Part shown: piece after piece, positions 9,495-20,622 of the stretch | Layout: every line of letters starts with the position of its first letter | Position numbering within the stretch: the stretch's first letter is position 1 | Assembly (NCBI GenBank): GCA_000697335.1 | Contig: JNEM01013429.1 | Span: forward strand, 1-21,610 | DNA length: 21,610 nucleotides | Source: Conidiobolus incongruus B7586 | Taxonomy: Eukaryota; Entomophthoromycota; Entomophthoromycetes; Entomophthorales; Conidiobolaceae | Reading direction: 5' to 3' | Made by a program: the position numbers and the translations under genes | The notes under the pieces: model-generated | Told to the model about the DNA's origin: nothing | Seen by the model: the letters and a program-made list of their open reading frames with translations, nothing else | Database searches by the model: none

Positions 9495-9782
9495 TTACCA
9501 AATTGAGAAAATTAAAATAATTAAAAATATAAAAATATTATGGAATATTATTAAATCATTTTTTATAGTATAACAAATATATTTTCCAAATTGATCATAA
9601 CAAACAATAGTGTTTTTTGTTAATTTATCTTTGATTGAATAACGAATATAATATCCATCACTATTAATATTTATATTCCATCTTTTAAGTAAAAATTTTG
9701 ATATAGAAATAGATCGCTCTGCATGTAAATTTTTGCAAGAATAATAACATGAAAACATATTTAGAATTAAAATTGATGACAA
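9495..9782 (-). CDS. Unrecognised ORF of 95 codons
   Basis: The open frame starts at ATG 9782 and ends at 9495. The product has a short hydrophobic, Cys-containing N-terminus. The polar middle holds a repeated Tyr/Ile pattern (GYYIRYSIKD, KYICYTIKN). A hydrophobic C-terminal helix (IFIFLIILIFSIW) ends the protein, so it could be tail-anchored. Base composition is as AT-rich as the intergenic DNA, unlike the three convincing genes. It may be chance, a relic, or one exon of a spliced gene. No family could be named. Confidence 0.2.
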   Translation of the reverse strand: MSSILILNMFSCYYSCKNLHAERSISISKFLLKRWNININSDGYYIRYSIKDKLTKNTIVCYDQFGKYICYTIKNDLIIFHNIFIFLIILIFSIW

Positions 9783-10403
9783 TTGACTTATTTGTTTGAT
9801 ATTTTCTTTGATTATTCAGTAATAATTTTAAATTATTTAAACAATTGAAATCCTGATTAGAAAAATTCAATTTTTAATTAATGTGTTGATCAAATATTGA
9901 CCTCAAAGGATTTTTAAAACAATCCCGAGCAAAAGAGTCATAACTATTGGTATTAAATTTATTTAAAGTAATTATTTTTTTATATTTTATAAAAAACCTT
10001 TAAAATGGATAGTAAAAATTAATAAAAATGGTAATGATTTGTAAAATTGAAAATAATAATATTTGCTTCAATATGATGATAGGGAATATGAATCTAATTT
10101 AATATTAAGTTTTCCAATTACTAATTATTATCTAAGTCTTCAACTATATCAATGACTATGGTATATTAATCAAATTACTTTTATATTAAATATCACGAGA
10201 TTAATTGATCCATATTGCTGTTTTAAGAAGATACCTTATTATGGATATCTAAAATATTTAGTATTTATCATTCTATCGTTTTATTACTACAAATCGAGCG
10301 AATATATGGTGTGTAACCCATATTATAAAAGAAGTTATTCATTGCTAATATAAATTGATTCCAGCGCAAAGTAGTATATTTATTTCATTAATAAAATAAT
10401 TAA
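9783..10403. other. AT-rich DNA, no gene recognised
   Basis: Frames are short and no motif, RNA or repeat was recognised. The end of the stretch would be the upstream region of the F-box/LRR relic. Confidence 0.45.
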
Positions 10404-11617
10404 ATGGCAAAATCCAGCCTCAACACTTAAAATAATATTTGCCTAATATTTTTACCTTTCTCGCTTAATTGATTAGCACTAGCTTGTAAATCTTTGGAAA
10501 AAAGCTTATTACCTCAAGTTTATAAAATATTAACAAAAATCATTTGGAAATTTTAACTGATCAGAAATCATTTAAAAATTGGTAAATATGTCAAAGAACT
10601 GAATTGCTGAGGGAATTTTGGTCTTTATTCCAAGCAGTTGATCAGCTTATACAATGAATCAAGAAAATATTAGATATATTCATTGGAACTGACAGATTTC
10701 CAATGATTTTAATCGAATCTACTTGATCAACTATATTTTAACTTTAAACACATCATTTTAAAATGGATGCTTTCAATTAATTGTCATTTGGTTAATTTAA
10801 ATCAACTTTCTTTTTTTGATACTAATCTAGATTTTCTATCAAAATGATTCCAAACTATTTGTATCACCTAGTTCAATATCATTAAAATAAGTGCTATATT
10901 ACAGGTAAAAATTTTCAAGAATATACTAAACTCATGTGGAAATTAAAAAATATGACCATTTTTTGGTTTGTATCACAAACCTTGATTCTGTTTGGCCAAA
11001 TTACTTTAATTATTTACCATTCAAAAATGCTGGAATGAATCGTAGTATTTTAATATCAATAGATATTGATTTAATGCTCCAGAAATGTACTTATATTAAC
11101 TCACATTGGATATTTGATTTAACTGATTGAAGCAATTTTATTTTTGAAGTGAATAGAACATAGCATTGAATCCAAATAATAACTCTAATAATAGTGGTTC
11201 GAGTAATGCCACATTTGATGTTTGTACTTAAAATCTCAATATGATAATTAATTATGAAACCTTCTATAGTTTATTTAATCAACTTTGCCAACAATTGACT
11301 ATTTTACATTTAAACAATATTGATACATGATTATTGCAAAAAATAAGGGTGAACTGTCCCAACTTGTCAGAATTGAACATTGACTTTCTACTACCAAACC
11401 CGAGCGATAGTACAATGATTTTTGAAAAATTGACAAAATTAACTGCTTAAGAATTTACATAGTTATAAGCTTTCCTGAAACTTTTAATTTTGTCTTCTTC
11501 CAAGTAACCTAGTTTAATTTAATTATTTTTAATATAATTTGAGCATTTTTCACCCCATTAAACCTATCTATTTTATCTATTTTAAATACATTTTGTAATG
11601 TATAGTAGTTAGAGTCC

Positions 11618-11630
11618 ATATATATATATA
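11618..11630. repeat. AT dinucleotide repeat
   Basis: Alternating A and T for 13 bases within the F-box/LRR relic. Confidence 0.6.
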
Positions 11631-11764
11631 AGATATATTTTAGTCTATCCTATTACACCAACGGTATCATTCCTTTAATTTTCTAATAAAGAAGTCAATA
11701 CCTTCAAAGATTTTGGATTAAATTAAGTTGAATAAGGCAATAACAATTTCTTTAATTATTGTTG

Positions 11765-11782
11765 ATATATATATATATATAT
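11765..11782. repeat. (AT)9 microsatellite
   Basis: Nine AT units lie inside the 3' part of the F-box/LRR relic. Such repeats vary readily in length and could have added to the frame changes. Confidence 0.75.
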
Positions 11783-11961
11783 GTTTGATAATTTGCTCAA
11801 CAGCTTCAAAATCTAATATCAAAAGTCTAATAACCTTATCCTCATGTCCAGTGTTTTACAGTTTTTCATCTGAGAATTATACAATTGAGAATCTAAAACA
11901 ATTTTAAGCCCTATTAAAGTTGTTTTATGAAATCTTTTATTCTGTAGATAATGATAAGTAA

Positions 11962-13749
11962 AATATAATAAAAAAATATTTGTTTAATTAACATAAATCA
12001 TTGATTTCAGAAATAATTAATGATTAAGATTAATAATTGTATATATTTCATTCTTGATTACCAGCTGATTAAATATCAAAAATTTCATTTTTAATTAAAT
12101 ATAATAAGAGTTCCGATATAATTGAAACAATTACAATATGATTGATTATACAAGTTCGGTCTATATTTCTGAATAATAACTATATTTTAAAAGCAGAATT
12201 ATATGCATTTATCATTCTAGTTGAGCAGATATTTTAAATAAATTATAAGCTATATTCTTTAAATATAAACAAAATACAAGATGATTAATTGACATTTAAC
12301 AATGATATATAAAGATGAAATTTTTATAATTTTGATATTATTTATTTTAATCAAATATTTAAAATTTATTAATTAATATTTTCAGGCAATATTATAATAA
12401 GAAAAATCTTTTCTTTATATTTTAACTCACTATATATTTAATTTTCAATAATCTTTAAAAAAATTCAAATTAATTAAATTTTTATTTTTATTTTTAACAT
12501 TATATATTAGAAATTAATCAAAGGTTGTATTATAAAAATAATAGGTTTTTCACTAAAAAAAATATACTAATATACTAACCTATAAAAGTAAGTCATAAAA
12601 TAAAAACACTTATATTTTTACTAATAAATTAATCAATACTTAATAAAATAAACCCCAATTAAATAATTAAAATTATATATATTTATTAATAATATAAATA
12701 ATTAAATTATGATATTTTGTTTTTAACTAGCTAAGATATCAACATTCAAATTTTATTAAAGATAAATTATAAATCTATAGGTTTTTGGTGATAAAAAAAA
12801 TCAAAATATATTATATTTATTTTTAACTTTTTTAACCTATTTAAGTTTATAAAATATAAAATCAATTAACTTTTTATATTAAAAAAGGTTAATCTTGTTT
12901 TATATTTCTTAAATATATTATTAAAGCTAATTTAAATTTTTTGTTAAAGGGAAAACTTTAATAACTTTTTTAATTAATTTTAAAAATATTTAATTAAATT
13001 ATAGTTAAAAAATTAAAGAAATTATTTTATAACTATTTTCTTATTAATTTTAAGCTATCTAATAATAAAAGTGATAATAGAATAAAAGGTATTATTTAAA
13101 TAGAAAATAATATTATATTTGTTTAATATATATTATTTAATTTTTTTAATTTATTATTTAAAATACTTTAGTAAATTTTAATATTAATTTCTTTATTAAC
13201 TTTATTAAGATTTTAAATACTTAAAGACAATATATATTTTTAAATAATAATTAACCTATAATTATATTTTTGGGTAAAATTAATATAATTGTTATAAATT
13301 AATTTTATATTTTTTTAAAATATTTAATTTTTTTATTAAATTTACTAAAATATATTTTTATTTCATTAAATTAAATAATTTTATTTTAGTTTATTTTAAT
13401 TTAATATTAATAGCAATATTTAAACTTTTATTTAACTTTATAATAGGATTTTTTTAATTAAGGGTGTTTTTTCTTAATAAATAAGTAATATTTATATTAA
13501 TAATAAACATATTTAATAGTATTAATATTAACTAATATCTTTATATAATCTTTTAATTCCTGTTATATTTTTAAAATAATATTATATTTGTTTATATTAA
13601 CCAATTGATAAAGATACTTTATATTATATTTATTTATATTTTTAATATATTTAAGTTTAAATATAAATATATTTTATTATTATTTTTAATAGTTTGAATT
13701 ATAATTAATTAATTAATATTAGTAATTCTAATAATATTATAAATTAATT
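11962..13749. other. AT-rich DNA, with a step to extreme AT near 12450
   Basis: Up to about 12450 it resembles the other intergenic DNA. From there to 13749 G and C become rarer still, with the same texture as the LTR fossil that follows. It is probably old repeat sequence, but no domain or terminal repeat could be recognised. Confidence 0.45.
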
Positions 13750-14124
13750 TATTTTTTTATAAATTTAATTAATATATATATAAGTATTATAATGATTGTT
13801 ATCTAATTCATATTTTCCTTTTACTTTAGTTTATTATTAAAAACTTAATTATTTAAATTAAATCTTATTAACATCTATAAATCTATATTTCAGTAACTTT
13901 ACTATTATTTTACCATATTTATTTATACTTATATATTTTTCTTTCTTTAATATTATAAAGGGATATAAATAAACCTTTTTGTTTAATTATTAATATATTT
14001 TATTATTATTAGTTTATACTTTAATATTATAAGATCTAGTTATTAAATATTTCTTTAAATATAAAAAGATTTGTTTTTTCTACCTTTGAATATTATTATT
14101 TATTTATATAATAATAATAAATAA
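13750..14124 (+). repeat. 5' LTR of the fossil element
   Basis: About 375 bp matching the 3' LTR. The clearest block (13947-14100) aligns with 20448-20603 and shares a 30-base core of TTTAATTATTAATATATTTT type. By eye the identity over this block is near 80%. The left edge is set by where the alignment fades. Confidence 0.65.
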
Positions 14125-17100
14125 AAAGATTTAAAAATACTCTTATTATTATAATTAAAGATTTTATAATTATAACCTATTATTTTATATATAACTAAAA
14201 CAAAATAAATATTTAAAGTTTTACTAACAATAATTATTATTCTATCAAATAATAAGATTTCATTAATACTATTGATACCTTTATTAAATATAAATTAAAA
14301 CTAAAGTAAACCTAGCAAATCAACTATATATAATAAATTATAACTATATAAATAGTCATAAAATACTATTATTTATTTTAAAAAACTTTAAAAAGTGTAT
14401 TTTTTTATAAATAATTTAATTACTTATGATAACTTAAAATCTCTTAAAAAACTAAAAGAATTTTTAAACAAACTAACTAAACTTTTTAAAAAAAATGAAA
14501 ACTTTAGATTTAAATGATTTAATAAAAATTTTAACTTTTAAATTAACCTTTTATATTAAGTTTAAATGGTATAAATTTTTAAAAGATATATTTAATCTTA
14601 TTAGTGGTTTTTCTTATCCTAATAAGACTTAAACATTTAATTAATTTAAACAAGCAATTAAGTAAAGGTTTTACTTATTAAATATAGTAATTTTAATTTA
14701 AAACAGGTTAACAAAAATTACTCAGAAATTTTTAATTAGAAATTTAATAGAAAAATATATTTAACTTAAATTAAAGATTCTTTATTTATTTAAAAATAAA
14801 GAGAAAGATAGGTTTAAGAGAGAATTCAAGCTTAATATTTTTATAGTTGTTTACTCTAAGATTGATATAAAAACAACTAGTTTTGCTATTTGATCAAAAT
14901 AACCATTAAAATAAAAGTTGATTAGAATTATATTAAAGGAACAAATAAAAGTTTCTATATAAGCTTTAATAATTCCCTATTTAAATTATTTAATCTTAAT
15001 GATATAAATATATTTATAATATAGAAGAAGAAACATTTATTTAAAAAAAAATTATACTTGAAAAAAAATAAAAAATACTTTTATTATAGATAAATTAATA
15101 TAAATCACTATTAGAATAAATATCTTAAAATGTTATCTAATAATAAAAACCCTGGTAACATAGTTTTAAATAACAATATTCAAATGAACAATAAAGAAAG
15201 TAATTAACAGATTAATAATTAATCTAGTTTGAATTTAATTTAATTAAGTTAAAATAACAAGAAAAAATCTTTGTTAAAAGTTCTTTATAATAAACACTTA
15301 AAATTATATTCAAATTATTAAAATTTAATTTAAAATTGATTAAAAAAGACATGTAATATTTATCTAAGCTTTTATTTATTAGATTTTAATAAATTTAAGT
15401 TATATTCCTTATAAATCTCTAAAAATACTTTAAATAAACATCTTGTTTTTTTTAATTAATTTTAAATATAATAGTATATCTATCAATAAAAATATTATTA
15501 AAAAATTTAAATTATCTTATGATTAAACAAATATAGTATTAAATTATATAAATAATCCTTAATAAACTACCAAAGGATTTTTAAGTTATAATATTTTATT
15601 AATGATAAGTTATTTTAAAAAAATCTAATCTATAATAAGTTTAATAAATATAATATTATTTTAAGTTTTAATTGGTTTTAAAAGAATTACCTAATTATTT
15701 TAAATAAAAGTTTATCTAATGAGCATATTCTTTTATTTTGCTATAGTAATTTAAGTTATAAACTAATTATTAATTCTATTATAGAAAATAATACTAATGA
15801 TGCCTTTTTTAATAATATAATAATTTTAAGAGAATCCTTTGTGAATTTAATTAAAAAGTTAGAAAATCAATCTAGTATAATTTAGATCAACTTTAACACT
15901 ATCTTTATTTTTTTAAAAGACTTAAAAAATGCTTTAGATATTAAATATCTATTGTACAAAGTTGTTAATCAATATAATAATATATTTAAAGTTTTAACCA
16001 CTTTATTATTAACAAGAAATATGTTTTATAAAACCAAACTATTATTTAACACTTAATTTTATCACAAATCACTTTATTATATGCTTTTTAAATAATATAA
16101 GATTGTTTATTAAGAAATTAATGAACTATTAAAATTAAGCTTTATATAACCTTTTATCAACCTTTAAAGTTTATTAGTTTTTTTATTAAAAAACATAACA
16201 AAGGTTAGTGATTTTATATTAATAACTTTGTTATTAATAGTAAAACAATTAAAGACAAAACTTTTTTACTAAATTTAAATAAAATTAAAAATAAATTTTT
16301 AAGCATAAACTATTTTATTAAAATAAATCTTAAGAACAACTATTATAATATTTTAATTAATAAATAAAATATCTTTTTAATTATTTTTAATTATGTATTA
16401 AAATATTATAAGTTTAAAGTTATGAATTTTAAACTTTTTAATATACTTGTTATTTTGATAAAATTTATAAATAGTTTATTTAACAAATATTACAATGATT
16501 TTATTATATGCTATTTAAATAATATTAAATTAATTCAAAAACTTTAGATATTTATATTTTATATGTAAAAATTATGCTATATATACTTAACTAAAATTAA
16601 TTGCTAATAAAACTTTTTAAATATATTTTGGTTGCTTTATCTATTTTATTTTGTAGTTATATTATTTCTTCTAAAGGAATTTTTATTAACCTAGTGAAAC
16701 TTTAAAAATTATATAATATTATAATTTTTGTTAATAAATATTAAGTAATAATTTTTCTAAAATTAATTATATATTTTAAAACTATATCTTAATATTTCTT
16801 AAATTTATTAATTTTATTTAAAACTTATTAAAAAAAGATAAATTATTTAATTAAACTTTTAATAAAGCTTTTTCTTTTTATATATTATTTCACAAAATTA
16901 TATTAGCTCTAATATTTACTATATTTAACTTTAAATTATTAGTAATTATATTTATAAATATGTTTATTTACATTATAAGAGGTTATATAACATAAAGCAG
17001 ATTTATTGAACATTTTAAAAAATATAATTATTTTAAAATCTTAAAAGTGGTAACTAAATACCAAAAAGTTTTTAGACATTTAAATCTAAAACCTTTAATG

Positions 17101-19063
17101 TTTTAATCTAAAAAATTAATTGCTATTAAATAAAGTTATCTTGAATATAAGTAAAAAATGTTTATATTAATAAAAATTATAAAAAAGTTTAGTTTTTAAT
17201 TGTTTTACTAAGGGTTTTTATATTTAAACAATTATAAATTATTGATTTAATTAAGCTCATAAAAACACTTATCTAAAAAATAAATTATATAAATAAAAAC
17301 TATCTAAAAGTATTTATTCTTAATTAAATACCTTCATAATAAATAAAATAAAGTTATAGATATATTGAGTAAAAGATTAATTTATATATTAGTGAGTAAT
17401 AAATGGAAAAATTAATTAAAATTAACTTAACAATTATCATCTTAAATAATAAAAACTTTTATTAAACTTTAAAAGAAAACTATAATATAATGATTTTTAT
17501 TTGAGAATAAAAATTTAAATAAAAAAAATAATAAAAAAAATTTTTGACTATAAAAGACTTTAAATATTAAATGATTTGGTATATAAATATAATAAGTTAT
17601 ATAATTTAAAAGTCCTTAACCTTTAATTAAAGATTCTAGAATAATATTACAATTATAAGTTAAATAGACATTAGAGTTAAATTAAACTTATTGATAAAAT
17701 TCAAGTAGAATATTATATATTAAAATTAATTAAGTTGGTAAAAAGTTATTATGAATTTTATAATAGCTATTAAAGAAATAAATATAATATAAAAAATAGT
17801 TGGTGAATTAAATTCTTTATCTCTATCATTTAAACCTTAAGCTTAAATATAACTCAACTTTATAGAAATACTTAAGTTAAAAAAGATTAAGATAATATAT
17901 TAATAGTTGTTGATTTATATAACAGATTTATTTATTTTATTCTTATTTATAAAATAATTATAATTTTTAAAGTAGTTAACTTATTAATTAAAAAAATAAT
18001 CTTTTTATATAGATTATTTACTATTATTATTATTAATCAAAACCTTAAATTTATTTTAAAATTCTAGAAAGTTTTTATATAATATATAAATATTAATATA
18101 AAGTTTGATATTATTTACCATTATTAATTAAATAAACTAGTTAATAAAATTTATTAAAATATTAAAAAAATAGTTAGAAGTTATATTAACTTTAATTAGG
18201 ATAATTAAAAATCTTTTTTATCTTATTTATAATTTGCTTATAATAACTTAATTAATTAGTTTAGTAATTAACTCCTTATTTTATAAACTATAAACAATAT
18301 CTTAACTTATAAATTAACCTTAACTTAAATATTATTACTAATAAGTTTATCATGGATAAATTAGAAAAATTTGAGTTAATTTATTAAATAATATCAAAAT
18401 TAATTAAGTTAAAACAAATATACAAAGAGAATTATTATTCAAAATTCTACAAAACTTTATTTAAATATAAACTTAATCTTTAGTCTTTTTAGATATAATA
18501 GATATACCCTTTACTAAGCAAATATCTAAAAACAATACAAATCAAAAATTTTTACTATATTTAATTAACCTATTTTATATTCTTAAAGCAAGTTTTAAAT
18601 TTAGAAATTTTGAATTAAAGTTATCAAAAACTTATAAATATTATTTAATCTTTTATATCCTTTTGTTAAAGCTATAATATTATCTTAAAAGTGAGTTTCT
18701 TAATTAAAATTTTAAAAAACCTTTATCACTTATTAATAATAATTAAGAGGATAAAGAATATTATATTGATGAAATTTTTACATATGAAATAAAATATAGA
18801 AAACCTCATTAATTTGTAAATTGGTTAAATTATTTTAATTCTAAACCAATTTATAAATCACTTAAAATGATTAAAAATACTCATATATATTTATTTTATA
18901 TTAAGAGGATTAAAGGGAATAAAACTATGCTAATAGCTTAGTATAGTTTAAAAAGGATATAAATATCATAACAATTGCTATTTAATTGATACTTTCCCTT
19001 TATTTTAATTTATTATTAAAGATTTAATTATTTAAATAAAATTTTATCAAAATCTATATATTA

Positions 19064-19093
19064 GTATGGAAATTAAGAAATGGCAAATTTTTA
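19064..19093 (+). repeat. Left terminal inverted repeat of the mariner
   Basis: Thirty bases beginning GTATGGAAATTAAG, matching the reverse complement of the right end at 24 of 30 positions. Three of the six differences (positions 3-5) are transitions. Confidence 0.85.
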
Positions 19094-19100
19094 ATTTCTG

Positions 19101-19132
19101 ATCTTTCAAACATATTATACGTTTTGAAAGAT
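19101..19132. repeat. Hairpin in the mariner leader
   Basis: ATCTTTCAAA and TTTGAAAGAT form perfect 10-bp arms around a 12-nt loop. The hairpin lies between the left terminal repeat and the transposase start. It could be a subterminal transposase site or chance. Confidence 0.5.
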
Positions 19133-19250
19133 TATATATATATAAAATATATAGGAAAATAAATATTTTCAAACTATATATAAATATTCAATTTTAATCA
19201 TTTCTTTTATTAAAATATTTTGATTTTAAAATTTACACTTAAATTTAATC

Positions 19251-20285
19251 ATGCTTAAACCAGATTGTGATTATCAAAAGGCTTTTATTTTTGTATCTTT
19301 AAAACTTAACCATAAACCCTCTAAAATCATCCAAAACTTGCAAACAGCTTATGGAGATGGTGCTTTATCTAAAACTACCATATATCACTAGATTTGTGAT
19401 TTTAAAGCTAGAAGGGACACTATTCAAAATTTACCAAAATCTAGAAGACTAATTTCTACTATCACTCTTTCACTTACTAATAGAGTAAAAAAATATATTA
19501 AGAAATACCTTTTTATTTCTGCTAGAGAACTATTAAAGCAATTTAATATTAATTATATAAGCATGTTATATTTACTTAAGTTTAAACTTGGATTAATTAA
19601 TAAAAATGCAAAATAGATACCTTATAATTTAACAGAAACCCAAAAGAAAACTAAAGTAGCTATAGCTAAACTAAACTTATTAAGGTATAACCAAAAACAA
19701 AGGTTTTTACAACAAATACTTGTAATTGATGAATCTTAGATTCCTTTATATAATCCTTTACCTAAAAATAAAACAAGATGTTGGGTTAAGCCAAATTAAT
19801 CCCCTCCACAAATTCCAATGAATAAGTACTTTGAATATAAGCAAATGTTAATTATTGTAATAAATTATAATGGTATATAGTTTTCTTATTTAATACCTCA
19901 AGGAAAATCAATCAATAGTAAGTTATATATTATTTTTTTAAATAAAACAATTTCTAAATGGTGTTTTCAATATAAATTAAAGACACCTATTATTTTGCAT
20001 GATAATTGCAAAATACATAAAGCTAAAGCTGTAAAAGATTTTTTATATAAAAAAAATTGGAGGGAGTTACCATATCTAGTATATTCACCTGATTATAATT
20101 TATGTGATTATAATTATTTTGGACAATTAAAAAAACAGCTTGCAGGAAAAAAAATTCCTGCAAACAAATTAAATTGATTTGTGAAACATCAAATTTCAGT
20201 CCTTAATAAAAAGAACTGTTTTTTAAGTATTAGAAGTTTACCAAAGGTATGGAAAAGAGTTATTAATAATAAAGGAGGCTATTAA
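19251..20285 (+). pseudogene. Mariner transposase, six in-frame stops
   Basis: The frame from ATG 19251 to TAA 20283 is 344 codons plus stop, the same size as Mos1 transposase (345 residues). The N-terminal third is the helix-turn-helix DNA-binding part. The catalytic part keeps all three acidic residues: D160 (VIDES), D251 (HDNCKIH) and D286 (SPDYNLCDY), with 34 residues between the last two, the mariner DD34D signature. There is no frameshift. The stops are at codons 47, 122, 163 and 210 (TAG), 183 (TAA) and 309 (TGA). Codons 47 and 163 fall where mariners carry Trp (DES-W at 163). TGG to TAG and CAA/CAG to TAA/TAG are all CpA-to-TpA changes on one strand or the other. Only the TGA needs another context. 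Confidence 0.9.
20140..20163. repeat. Perfect 9-bp inverted repeat within the transposase
   Basis: TTGCAGGAA and TTCCTGCAA are separated by six A. It lies in coding sequence after the third catalytic Asp, so it may simply reflect the codons used. Confidence 0.4.
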
Positions 20286-20346
20286 TTTTATATTAATTAT
20301 TAATTTTTATATACTATTTATTAATTTATTTGTGTAATTTTAATTT

Positions 20347-20376
20347 TAAAATTGTGCCATTACTTAATTTCTGCAC
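20347..20376 (-). repeat. Right terminal inverted repeat of the mariner
   Basis: Read inward on the minus strand it begins GTGCAGAAATTAAG and pairs with the left end at 24 of 30 positions. Confidence 0.85.
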
Positions 20377-20622
20377 TAATATTAAAGTTTGAGTAACCTT
20401 ATTATTACTTAATTAAATATATTTATTTATATATTTTTCTCTCTTTTTCTAATATTATAAAGCAACACAAATAAATCTTTTTGTTTAATTATTAATATAT
20501 TTTATTATTATTAGTTATTACTCTAATATTGTATGATTTAATTATTAAAAATTTCTTAAAATATTGAGAGATCTATTTCTTCTATCTTTAACTATTATTA
20601 TTTACTTATAATACAAGTAAAT

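Larger units (their letters stand above)
10404..11961 (+). pseudogene. Decayed F-box / leucine-rich-repeat gene
   Basis: From ATG 10404 one frame gives an F-box-like start: ICLIFLPFSLN, a stop, then LALACKSLEKSLLPQVYK. It goes on to typical F-box/LRR sequence such as NHLKIGKYVKELNC and IYSLELTDF. Later, in the same frame near 11260-11400, QLTILHLNNID and VNCPNLSELNI are leucine-rich-repeat-like. The open stretch at 10936-11130 lies in another frame and seems to belong to the same relic, as does 11659-11961, which ends at TAA 11959. The relic carries at least nine in-frame stops before 10936 and at least three frame changes. The length of about 1.56 kb suits a protein of 450-520 residues. F-box/LRR proteins are substrate receptors of SCF ubiquitin ligases, and large families are known in some fungi. 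No intact paralogue is in this window. Confidence 0.55.
19064..20376 (+). mobile_element. Mariner (DD34D) DNA transposon, 1313 bp
   Basis: Complete from end to end: 30-bp terminal inverted repeats, one 345-codon transposase frame and a TA duplication. The length of 1.3 kb is typical of mariner elements. It inserted into the 3' LTR of the Ty3/Gypsy fossil, so it is younger than that element. It still has many C and G bases where its host element has nearly none. The transposase frame carries six stops, so this copy cannot move itself. Confidence 0.9.
19062..20378. other. TA target-site duplication of the mariner
   Basis: TA at 19062-19063 and TA at 20377-20378 flank the terminal repeats, as expected for Tc1/mariner insertion. 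Each side continues directly into 3' LTR sequence. Confidence 0.7.
13750..20622 (+). mobile_element. Fossil Ty3/Gypsy-type LTR element
   Basis: Two similar terminal repeats (about 13750-14124 and about 18928-20622, the second split by a mariner) bound an interior of about 4.8 kb. Traces of pol can be made out on the plus strand: a pre-reverse-transcriptase and RT region from about 15.9 kb, an RNase H end near 17.35 kb and an integrase core at about 17.85-18.45 kb. The order RT, RNase H, integrase points to Ty3/Gypsy rather than Copia. The 14.2-15.8 kb part should be gag but is not recognisable. A purine-rich stretch near 18902-18920 may be the polypurine tract. The element is thoroughly broken, with dozens of breaks, and extremely AT-rich, so it is old. 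The ends are estimates to within a few tens of bases, and no flanking duplication could be seen. Confidence 0.7.
18928..20622 (+). repeat. 3' LTR of the fossil element, split by a mariner
   Basis: The left part (18928-19061) and right part (20379-20622) together align with the 5' LTR in order. The mariner at 19064-20376 and one copy of its TA duplication sit between them. Without the insert the LTR is about 380 bp, the same as the 5' copy. Confidence 0.65.

Noticed and set aside
9685-9870. 61-codon minus-strand frame overlapping the ORF at 9495-9782
   Set aside because: Low-complexity, AT-rich composition and no features. At most one of the two overlapping frames is real.
10936-11130. Stand-alone 64-codon gene
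   Set aside because: It is flanked on both sides by F-box/LRR-like sequence in another frame and fits as one piece of that relic.
12450-19061. CRISPR array, tRNA or rRNA genes, or mitochondrial DNA
   Set aside because: No regular spaced repeats, cloverleaf or rRNA-like blocks were seen. The low GC could suggest an organelle, but the Gypsy-type pol traces and LTRs identify nuclear repeat DNA.
20140-20163. Hairpin as a terminator
   Set aside because: It lies inside the transposase frame, and this is a eukaryotic sequence with no reason to expect a hairpin-type terminator.
19995-20177. Separate small protein of 60 codons
   Set aside because: It is only the stretch between two stops of the mariner transposase, holding the second and third catalytic Asp.
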